NCBI GenBank assembly: GCA_036877525.1 | Contig: JAZGTH010000062.1 | Coordinates: forward strand, 6,566,501 to 6,630,500 | Source of the DNA: Chromobotia macracanthus | Taxonomy: Eukaryota; Chordata; Actinopteri; Cypriniformes; Botiidae | Reading direction: 5' to 3' | DNA: 64,000 nt | Part shown: positions 1 to 11,100 of the stretch, piece after piece | Layout of the letters: each line of letters opens with the position of its first letter | Position numbering within the stretch: position 1 is the first letter of the stretch | Program-made: the position numbers and the translations under genes | The notes under the pieces: generated by a model | Database searches by the model: none | Told to the model about the DNA's origin: nothing | Seen by the model: the letters and a program-made list of their open reading frames with translations, nothing else

Positions 1-3000
1 CCCCATTTAGATAGATAAGTACTGTCCAAAAAAATTCATGTTTTTTTTGACTGAGAATTTCAGCTCCAGAGTTCTATATAAAACACATCATGCTCTTATC
101 AAAATACCATGCGAGGCTGATTTGTGCTGGTTCACTGCCTGGTCAGGGGGCGGCCGCTACATCTGGGAAACCTTGTAATGAGACCTTGATCCGTGTTCAA
201 TGCGCTGAAGAAGCAGATCAAGTGGGCTTGGCCTTCTTTCACAGTAGCTAAGCTTTGCTACATGGCCACATCAAGGCCAAAAACCCACCAGTCATTATTC
301 ATTCGCCATAATTCATTACCACAATTAAAACAGTTGAATAGCACTTGAAGGTTTGGCCAGTGACATCATTTTTCTGGATTTAATCTTGCTATCAAAAAAC
401 ACACACACATACATACACAGGACCACAAACCTATATTCCAATAAACCTATATTCTATATTTCTCTTGACCTCTGCCTACTATATATAATTAATGGTATGT
501 TATATATAGGAATATATATGTGATGTTTGTTTTTACAAATAAAGACATTTTAAACAACCTTCCATTTATAGATGTACTGATGAATCCAAGAAGCTTTTGG
601 CTACATCCAATTTTCTCTCTCATATATCTGTCAGCACTTATATGTCGAGATAGGACATTTCTCAAAAGGAGCATTTCCTCATATTTCTCTGATATATTTT
701 ACACATCAAACCTAAATGATTAGGTTTTTATTTCAGACACATTAGTTATTGACAGTTATTCAGTTATTTTGCAACATTCTTCTGTATTTATTGACTTATT
801 GGCCTAATATAATTATTGCATTTTAATGACCAAATGTTGATTCAGGTTTTATCTTCAGTGAAATCAGGCACGATTAAGAAAAATGTCACAATGGCATCAG
901 TTCTTTCACCACAGATAAGAGCCACCTTGTTGCACCTGTCAAACAATCCAGTCATGACCAGAATGTTTAAGGCTTCATAATGGTGTAACAGACCTGTGTT
1001 TAAGAGCATGTTCAAAGCAAGTACTTTGGTCTTACATTTCAAACATTTGGCAGAACCCCAGGGCGTGAAACCTGGTAAAGTTGTGTTGGTCGGAGCTGCT
1101 AGGAGCACGGTAAACTACCATGTGCCATCGGGGTCAGAGACGGAAAATTCTTTCCTATACAGAGAATTCAGAGAACCTCCTCTCACCCCTGCCATCCATC
1201 TCCAATCATTTCATCACCAACTCTTGTGGCAAACAGACCGCCCCCCAGGTGCCTGTTTCCATGTTGTTAATGTTTTGTTATCCAGCTTCCACAAACATTG
1301 TGGAATTGCTGGTGAAAATTGCGCCACACGTTGATTAATGTCCTGTTTGGCTGGCTGGAACAGTTGAGGACTTGATGAGCAGAGAAAACCTGGTGGCGCA
1401 GATTAATTGAGGGCAGTTAAGGTGATTAATAGCTTTGTCTGAAGTAAAAACACAAGACAGAAGGGTTTGTGTTACAGGCAAAATGTTCTGCAGGGTTTGA
1501 AGCCCTGAGGGCAGAGGAAGCCACAGTTAAAACAAATGTGAGACGGGGCCACAGCGAGGTTGCTGAGTATAGCCTGAGGTATAAGATACAGGTGGAAGGC
1601 TCCAGGGCTAATGTTAGCTAGTAATGGAAGCAAGTGCGTGAGCTGCCGAGGAAAAGCAATATTGACTCGAGGCCTGGTTCATAAAAAGACACTGTTTTGA
1701 CTTCATTTCCATGATTATCCTATTAACCAGCAGCCCATGTGGAAGAGTATGCTGTATATTTTCATTATTTTAGCAATTTGACAGAGTAATTAATAATGTT
1801 AAGTTTATCTTTTAAAAATTCAACAAACTTTACCTGTTAAATATTATAGTTTATTTTCAACTATCTATTTAAATGACTGGCCCTATTGAATTTTGTGAAG
1901 CTAAGCAGCTAAAACTCAAATAAGAACTGTCAAAACTAACATTAACTAAGAGAACTAAGAATCTGGCAAATTATTTCAGTATTTCCTGTTTTATTTCATT
2001 AAACTTTGAAACAAGGTCCACACTGTACACAACCCCAAACAATCACCACTGCCATAACACTATTGGTTCATTTGTTTATATTCTTTAAGATTCAAGATTT
2101 AAGATACTTCATATTACATTTATTTTGTCTAGAACAAAGCTGATCTATTGGATTAACATATTCAGTTTACCTAAATAGGCAAGAAAAAAAAAGAGAAAAA
2201 AATACATATTTTCACACTCTAATGTTGAAATTTCTTATGTATTGTGTGACTGGATCCCATAGCTAGATGCAGTAAACACAAGCCAAATTTGCTGCATAAA
2301 AGAAAAATATACCCAGAGCTATTAGGATGAATTGCATCTTTTAATCCACCCTGTGGTTTGCCATACTCTCACAATTCACTGCATAAATTGTGGCGTCTGT
2401 AACAGTAATCCAGTTAAAATACATAGCCCTTAAACATAATGTTGTTCTTGGCTGGTGGGCCATCTGCACAGCTGTGGTAAATACAGAGTTTCCTCTGCTT
2501 TATCTCTCCATTCCTTCATTTTGCCAGCTCTCTCTTTCTCTTTCTGTCTGTCTCACTGTCTGTCTGGTCATTTGTTGCCTTCATAGTCCATGTCTCAACT
2601 TTTCCTTTAACTGCCTCTTGATTTCTCACTCTTTTCTTCTTGCCAAGCTGCTGTCATTTATCTGTCTTTCACATCCTCCTGCTTCTTGTGTTTTTACCCT
2701 GCATCATCAATAAGGGTTTATGTGTGAATAATCCTTCCTTTCCTCTACAAGAGCCCGATGCTGGTGCGATTAATCATGTGTAAGGAGGTGCCAATACTTT
2801 TGAGTGCCATTTTTACGGTGTGCTGACCACATAATACGCAGTGGTGGATCAGCTTTCTGAAGATTCTGGGTATTACGGCCATCCAGTGGTTTCATTTTAA
2901 TACTGAAAGGCCAACCAGCACTAGGCAGGGTAAACACTGTGTTAATGGTTTCACAGTGTAGGGATCACAGTTATTTTCATTGGTATATTGCTCTGCATCC

Positions 3001-5942
3001 CTAAGCATCCAGGTAAATTAGACTTGAGGAGGAAGAGCAATTGAAACTGGGAAAAATGGGAATCTGCTAAAACATTTGAGAAGCACATGTTCCAGAATGT
3101 GCAGGAAGGCCCAACTGAACACATATGTGAAGAACAATTGAAAAGAATACAATATAAATAACGCAGAAACTCATTTAATGAAATGTTAATTCTTTATTTT
3201 AATTAATTGAGATATACCAGTGGGAAAATAACTGGATAAACATAGAACACATGTAACATTATGCAAACATTCACAGAACAAATGCTTCATTTTCCTTTTT
3301 GCAAAGTGTTCCGATGGCAAATTAAATTTCCAACTCCTGCTTGAACTGATTTCACATTTCTTAATGAGAAAAAATAGTTTGAAGACTCTCAAGAGGTTGA
3401 ACAAAGGGTAATGTGTGGAGCATTTTGAAGCGCTTAACATGAATCATTCGGAAAAATGGCTTCTGTGGTTTTATAATCAAGGAAGTCTATTTTTTTCTTT
3501 GAGCAGTTGAACTGAAAAGGTGGATTTTAGGAACTGGGTGGCCCAGGAGAACGTAACAGTATAGCTACACAGCTGCTGCAGTCAGCATAGGCTCTGTGTT
3601 GGCTCCTGCTGATACCACAAAGGGAAAACCAGTTTAGGGGACAAAAACACTGAATCCTAGGTTGGAAGGATGTTTTTAAGTGTTTAACATTTCAATCCCA
3701 CAGTCAGGCTTGTCCGAACTGATATGCGTGTGCTAAGAGATTGTTTTGACTTTAAGGCAAGCTCATATTTTCTTGTTAATAAATTTCATATTTTTTTGTT
3801 TGTGTCATGTAGTTGGCAGGTCGCTTATTCAGGTCAAGTTGTAACAGCTTTATGGAGATTTGCTAGATTGTGTTTTTAGTCAGAATAGTAAAAAAGATCA
3901 GTTCTACATCTGTTGTTTTGCATTTGTAACCATAAAGCAGGTTTGTAGTTTTTACAAACTGGAACGTTTTTGAAATATTAAATTTTTTTCTATTATATCA
4001 AATTTTGAACATGTATCCCAGTCAGGATACTTACAAAGTGTTTGGGTAGATCAGTAGATTTCTCTGCTTTAAAAACAATGTCTTTTCCAACATTCAGCAG
4101 AAAAACTGAGAGCACATATTAAACACAATAACATCAAGCTTTCTGGCACTGGCCATATTACCAATCACAATTACAAATTTTTATTTACTTAGAAAACTTC
4201 TGGTGCCTACAGCAGCAGTTTTCTGCCCAAGGTCAAAAACACATGACACACAAGAGTTTTTTATTGGGCATAGCAGGTGAGCGGCAGAGGGCCAGCCCAC
4301 CCACACTGAGAGACACCCCTGTTTAGAAGGAGAGGGGAACCGGGTGTAACCAAAGAGTAGCGGGGGTATGCAGGGACATGGATGCCAAGCGCTGGGACTC
4401 AATCTGGCAAGTTCTGCTTAAGTTAGGAGCTGGCACCATGATCAAAGTGGCCCTACATCGACCCTGATACTAAATGTTGCTGATACCATGTCAGGAGAAA
4501 TTATATTCTGATATCTAGATGCACAAACAGGTTAGCGTGACTTCATGCAGATTGTATAAATAAACTGAAACGAATAAATAAACAGAAATGAAAGGGCTTT
4601 AGAGGGCACTGCCTTGAAATAACAATTTTAGCAATACAAAATCAAGTATGTCTTCCCCTTGACAGACAGGCAGAATAAACAAGATTTCAGTTCCACAATC
4701 TGTTAAGCCCCATAATTATTATGCTGATAACGTGAAAAACACTCACTTCTGTGTGTAATAAAACAGTAAACCAGTATTTGATTTTACCACATCATGTAAT
4801 TTTACCACATCATGTAAATGTTGAGCCCTGTGTCACTTTCTGTTGGTGTTTGCATGTAATTGTTATCATCTATCTAAAGTCATTACTATAAGCATCATTA
4901 TTACTTACTTAAACCACTGTGAGAGTTAGACACTTAATAACTAAAATGCTGAAAGACGACCATACCATGATATGGAATGTATCTATTGTTGTATGTTATT
5001 TTGTATTATTGTATATTTACACAAATTGGAATGCAGCAAGAATATCTTAAACAAAACTGCATTTTAATTATTCAAAATATAATGTTTCACAAGGAAAATA
5101 ATTATGGCACTGATCTGAGGCAGAAATCCATTTTATTGTTATAAGAATGATTATGAGCTCTGCTGACTGATGCTTGTGATATAGATAATAATTATCACAT
5201 GACCACTAAAGTTCTTCTGCACGTTCCAAACATGAGTGCTGAAATTTTTCCCATCAGCCTCTTGTTGAAGTGACTGAGGTTCCTCAGGAAGGCTCTAATG
5301 CAAAGCCCCTATCAGCACCAGCAGATGTGCTGAGATATGGACACAGACACAGAGGAGGGCTTGATGCCATCACACATGTTGACGCCACACGGTCCAGAGA
5401 TGTCAAAACTATCAGGCTTCCATATCTCAAACTAAAATGGAAAATAAAGAAAAGAGTAGAAAGGAAAGGATATACATAATATGTAGGTTAAACTTACACA
5501 ATTGTCAGGATAGTGAGACTCTTCTAAGAAATATTGAGAAATACTGAGGAGATACATGCAGCAGTGACATTTTGGATTGGGGAATACTGTCTTTGCAATT
5601 ATGTTAAAAACATGATTTGCAAACATGTTTGGTTTACTAAATACAGTACTGTATACTGCCTATGGTATTACTTTATTTTGACATTTTAGTAACTATAAGA
5701 AACTTTGCTTACTAACTATAACTACTTCTCTTTGCTTACTAACTGTAAGAACTACCAGTCATTAGAGCATTAGTAAACTTATTGCTTAATATCTACCAGC
5801 ACTTTATTAGGAATGTCTGTTGGTCCCCCAACTGACATTCAGCTGACTTTAAGTAACTTTATGCAAGAACATTATTCTATTTATTCGACTTATTCTACTA
5901 ACCCTTTATTTTAGTAACCTAAACCCTAACTATAACCCTCTA
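1..5942. other. Intergenic sequence downstream of dmrt2b, distal part
   Basis: No coding exon recognised on either strand; short open frames here have no domain or splice context. The block at about 1330-1450 is less AT-rich and holds several TAATT/ATTAA homeodomain-core sequences, so it is a candidate conserved non-coding element, but this cannot be shown without alignment. Confidence 0.5.
4781..4816. repeat. 18-bp tandem duplication
   Basis: ATTTTACCACATCATGTA occurs twice in direct succession with no mismatch. Confidence 0.9.
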
Positions 5943-6135
5943 AAAATGTTCTAATGCAAACCATGCCAGCAGGTGTTGGAGGTCACATCCTGACGAGGCC
6001 ATTAGGACAACATCATCTACATAAAGCAACAATGCCACCCTAAGGGACCCAAACTGGACCACCACCATGCCTCGGCTGCACCTTGAGATATTGTCCATAA
6101 ATATCACAAACAGAATTGGTGATCGGGGTTAAGAA
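5943..6135 (-). pseudogene. LINE reverse-transcriptase fragment
   Basis: On the minus strand one frame stays open for about 60 codons and reads SPILFVIFMDNISR, then VVVQFGSLRVALLLYVDDVV, then LMASSGCDLQHLLAWFA. This is the palm region of a non-LTR retrotransposon reverse transcriptase: SPxLF, then the catalytic x-DD box (YVDD here, usually FADD in such elements), then LMASS. Upstream in the same frame there is a stop (TAA) a few codons before SPILF, and no further reverse-transcriptase motifs are visible on either side, so this is a short 5'- and 3'-truncated relic. The clade is not determined. Confidence 0.8.
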
Positions 6136-7350
6136 CACGGCCTGCTATTCTTTAAAATAGTATACAATAAACATTGAAAGGCAGTATGCTACACTGTTGC
6201 CACAACTTAATTGCATGTGAGTGACATTCAAAACTATTGCAAAATGCCAGTAATTGCACACCTTTGACCAAACATGACCAAGTTGCTTTTGCCTGCAGTG
6301 GCAAATTAAAGTATGGAAAATTAAGTATGTAAGTTGACAAAAGATACATTTATTTCTATAACTGTTATTTATAAATGTAATATCAGTGTAAGTGTTTATT
6401 GAACATTTGTGTTTTTATTATAGTGCTGTTGCTTCTATTTTATTAAAGCAATATGGCACTTGAGCTCATGGGCTTCTGGACCCCATGAGGCTTATTGATT
6501 TATTCGGGCACACTTACAGAAAACACACATACTGTGTACAGTGCACAGTTTGTATGTATAATATTTCATAATAAGATGTGTATGTTTGTATGTTTATTCT
6601 GAACATAGGCGTACATTAGTACTTCTTGAAGATAAAGTGGAAAGTGTATGAATTTTCTGATTATAATATTAAATTAATTTGTATAGAAAACATGACAAAG
6701 TTGTTCCCCTGAGGTCATATTAAAATTGTTCTTTGCCTCTGAACCCTCAGGAACATACAGTATGTATATTTCTGCTCCTGTTTCGACCATCTTGTTTATA
6801 CTCTGGGTTGGTTCCTTTCTAAGAGGCCTTTTCATCATTAGTTTTCTTTAAAATGAAAAATATTTTATGAAGGCCGTAAGAGCAGTTCAAATGAGCTTTG
6901 TGGGATCCTGTAGTTTAAATACATGATGTACCAGGCATCACTCCAATCCAACCACAGTTTGAAAACCATTATTAATACATTTTCATTTGATTCCCAGCTA
7001 ACTCCGTTTACATCAGACTTTCTATGATTTATGGTAAAATTTTGAATTATTAAAATAATTATTCATAAAAAATGATTAGTCATGACTATGTAAAAGACAA
7101 TATTACAATATTAATCTAACAGCAAAATTTATCCAAAATAACAAAATAGAGAAGGACTGGAATGAAAGAATATAAAATATATAGTAAAATATGTTTATAT
7201 TTCATATTGTGTATTGCACATTTTCTTAAAGTTGAATTAAACAAGACAAAAAGATTCAAACAACATATTATACATAAGCTCAATAATGCTTTGACAAGCC
7301 CAAAACTGCAGTTATAAGTGAACCAAAAGTGATTAAATAGCCCAAGATGT
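6136..7350. other. Intergenic AT-rich sequence next to the dmrt2b 3' end
   Basis: Very AT-rich, without recognisable exon, tRNA or transposon end. The distal 3' UTR of dmrt2b could extend into it if the hexamer at 7351 is not used. Confidence 0.5.
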
Positions 7351-7356
7351 TTTATT
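7351..7356 (-). promoter_or_regulatory. Candidate polyadenylation signal of dmrt2b
   Basis: TTTATT on the plus strand reads AATAAA in the dmrt2b sense. It is the first canonical hexamer after the TGA, 64 nt downstream, and would give a very short 3' UTR. The flank is AT-rich, so other hexamers further out could be used instead. Confidence 0.45.
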
Positions 7357-7419
7357 AAACTGCCTAATAAGTAATTATGCTATCCAGTGAAACAGAAATT
7401 GAAAAATAAATGGCTATCA

Positions 7420-8117
7420 TCATCTCGTGAGTAACGCCTCTACAGAAAACGGTAATGGCCGTTTTACAGCTTTTTTGAGGGAGTCCTGATTTTCACCCCC
7501 CACACTGTCCATTTGCACTTCTCGTCCCAATGACCTGCTGCATTTGTGTGGTAATTTAGCTTGTACCAACATGTCCCCCATAGTCAACAAGGGAGGAATG
7601 TCTTGCTTTGACATGGTATTAACAGCAAAACTTTCTGACTTAATAGCAGACAGACCAGCACAATCACTCTCCGGCAGGGTCTTAACCATGTTGACACCAG
7701 GGCTCACAATGTAGCAATGTGGTGGAGACAGATTTAAAGGCAATGACAGACATTCCTGGCTCAAATCCCTCTCTGTGAAAACCTCCCAGTTCTTTCTATA
7801 GTCTAGAGTTTTGGACTTAAGCATGTGTGGATGAGAGAGATCGCAGTCAATCAATGGTGGGACGGATTTGGGCATGTGCATGTAAGTGGGCATGATTGGG
7901 TCTGACAATGGGTAAAAAAATGGTAGGGAGGTGAAGGGCACCACAGCCTGGAGAAGAAGAGCAGGTAACTCCTCCATCTCTCTCTGCCCCATCTCTCTTT
8001 CCACCATCACACTGTTCAGCTCTTTATCAGCAAATGTTCTTCTTTTCCTCATCCGAACACTAACTGGGGGGTTCTGGGGCCTCTGTTGCCAGTCTTCAAG
8101 GACAGGCGGCTTGTAGC
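7420..8117 (-). CDS. dmrt2b: dmrt2b exon 3, C-terminal region and stop
   Basis: The acceptor on the minus strand is TGTTATGCCATAG ending at 8118; phase 1 joins the exon 2 G to GC to complete glycine in LEGYKPP. It encodes about 232 residues: a proline-rich linker, the conserved RMRKRRTFADKELN block with a following charged, helix-prone stretch (VEREMGQREMEEL), a low-complexity middle rich in Ser/Pro/Leu, and the terminal KRPLPFSVEALL motif just before TGA at 7422-7420. This last motif is a hallmark of DMRT2 C-termini. The 232-residue C-terminal region is shorter than in the DMRT2 proteins I remember, but there is no break or frameshift. A polyadenylation hexamer lies 64 nt downstream of the stop. 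Confidence 0.87.
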
Positions 8118-11100
8118 CTATGGCATAACACAGATGAGTATTTAAATAAAAGATTTTCCTTCAAGAATGTTGGTGATTTTCAGACTGTAACAATTTTAGT
8201 GACCCATTGCTTTGATATTAATGGCATAGCAATTTTTTTTGCCTTTCAGGAATTTACTGGTTAATATAACAATCATTATCTTTAACATGACGTAGTTCTC
8301 CAAGCAGATAAACTTTTAAGACAAGTTTAATTAAGACAAGTTTCTAAACAAGCATCTTTGGTCGCAGACAGAACAAAGTTCTGTCTCAAAGATTTGAATG
8401 TTTCATATAGTCAATAAATGCATTTCTTAATTACTCTCAAATTAAATGCAAAATCATTTTCACAGTAAATTTCGGGAGGAATTAAGAGATGTGTTCCATA
8501 GACTCTCTGTGGAACTCTTATAAATTAGAATATATAACCTTTTAAATTACTACAGTGAAACAATAACTCATTAAATACATGCAAATTACAGTACCAAAAA
8601 CTCTGTTTGACCTTAATGTTTACACAGTGAGAAGCACATCAGGGAAAACCAAACTCCAGAGCAGTCATATAAGCCAATTTTTCTGTAATTCAGCTATCCA
8701 TTTGCATAATTTTAATTACCTTAAAAAAACACAAACAGATCTGATCCAGCTTCTACAGATGTCGCTGTTGAGGATGCAGTTGTGTTAATGAGGTGTGTTA
8801 ATTAAGGCTTACCCTCCAAAATACTCTTTGCCAGCAGACTAGGTGCTCTTGGCAAGCGCTGGTATGCTGAGCGTCTGAGATGAGAGCTGTTTTTTTGTCC
8901 CTTTTTACCCTGTCGGAGAGAAGACACAATTCATTACTCATGGGATGGCATAGATAGAAGATACTTACACTAAAGAAAATATCTTCAGTAAAAACTTTTT
9001 TTCAATTTTTTATTATTTATGTATTTAACTTATTTAACATTTTTATTGAATGTTTATGAGACTGATGATGATGGACCCCAAAAAACGTTTTAACCTTCAA
9101 AAACTCGTTTACCAGTCAGTAGTAAAACTACAACATGAATTAATACTGCTTTAAAATGGTTATAAAGACTCTTTGTCTTTATAAAGATAATTATTTGTAA
9201 AAAATTATGGCAATGTCAAACAAAATAAACAAAGAGTGATTTGTTTCAGTAGAATTCACAGATCACTAACAAAAAGTGCCATTATACTAATGTGTCATTG
9301 TATATACTTTAAAAACAACATGGTATTACCATGGTAACGCCACGGTATATGTAAAGATTATTTGTACAGGCTATCTATTTAAATAGGTGAGTATACATGT
9401 ATAAGATATAGACTTTTTAATAACTGCACAAACGCTATTCACTTTACTACACATTTTTAGCACATTTCTGCACAAACACAAATTCACTCTGCTACACATT
9501 TTTAGCACATTTCTGCACAAACACTAATTCACTTTGCTACACATTTTTAGCACATTTCTGCACAAACACTAATTCACTTTGCTACACATTTTTAGCACAT
9601 TTCTGCACAAACACTAATTCACTTTACTACACATTTTTAGCACATTTCTGCACAAACACTAATTCACTCTGCTACACATTTTTAGCACATTTCTGCACAA
9701 ACACTAATTCACTTTACTACACATTTTTAGCACATTTCTGCACAAACACTAATTCACTTTGCTACACATTTTTAGCACATTTCTGCACAAACACTAATTC
9801 ACTTTGCTACACATTTTTAGCACATTTCTGCACAAACACTAATTCACTTTGCTACACATTTTTAGCACATTTTTAGCACATTTCTGCACAAACACTAATT
9901 CACTTTGCTACACATTTTTAGCACATTTCTGCACAAACACTAATTCACTTTACTACACATTTTTAGCACATTTCTGCACAAACACTAATTCACTTTGCTA
10001 CACATTTTTAGCACATTTCTGCACAAACACTAATTCACTTTACTACACATTTTTAGCACATTTCTGCACAAACACTAATTCACTTTGCTACACATTTTTA
10101 GCACATTTCTGCACAAACACTAATTCACTTTACTACACATTTTTAGCACATTTCTGCACAAACACTAATTCACTTTGCTACACATTTTCAGGACATTTCT
10201 GCACAAACACTAATTCACTTTGCTACACATTTTTAGCACATTTCTGCACAAACACTAATTCACTTTACTACACATTTTTAGCACATTTCTGCACAAACAC
10301 TAATTCACTTTACTACACATTTTTAGCACATTTCTGCACAAACACTAATTCACTTTACTACAAACACATTTTAGCACATTTCTGCACAAACACTAATTCA
10401 CTTTGCAAAACACTAATCACATTTTTAGCACATTTCTGCACAAACACTAATTCACTTTACTACACATTTTTAGCACATTTCTGCACAAACACTAATTCAC
10501 TTTGCTACACATTTTCAGGACATTTCTGCACAAACACTAATTCACTTTACTACACATTTTTAGCACATTTCTGCACAAACACTAATTCACTTTGCTACAC
10601 ATTTTTAGGACATTTCTGCACAAACACTAATTCACTTTGCTACACATTTTTAGCACATTTCTGCACAAACACTAATTCACTTTACTACACATTTTTAGCA
10701 CATTTCTGCACAAACACTAATTCACTTGCACCTACACATTTTTAGCACATTTCTGCACAAACACTAATTCACTTTGCTACACATTTTTAGCACATTTCTG
10801 CACAAACACTAATTCACTTTCTCACATTTTTAGCAAATTTCTGCACAAACACTAATTCACTCTGCTACACATTTTTAGCACATTTCTGCACAAACACTAA
10901 TTCACTTTGCTACACATTTTTAGCACATTTCTTCACAAACACTAATTCACTTTACTACACATTTTTAGCACATTTCTGCACAAACACTAATTCACTTTGC
11001 TACACATTTTTAGCACATTTCTGCACAAACACTAATTCACTTTACTACACATTTTAGCACATTTCTGCACAAACACTAATTCACTTTACTACACATTTTT

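Noticed and set aside
2390..2713. 107-codon open frame rich in Leu, Ser and Cys
   Set aside because: Comes from a pyrimidine-rich (CTCT/TGTCTG) tract; low-complexity, no recognisable motif.
2780..2815. Possible DNA-transposon end (GGAGGTGCCAATACTTTTGA)
   Set aside because: Resembles ends of some fish DNA transposons, but no partner end or internal sequence was found.
4181..4402. 73-codon minus-strand open frame
   Set aside because: Although GC-richer than its surroundings, it has no motif, conserved start or splice context; it may belong to an unrecognised repeat.
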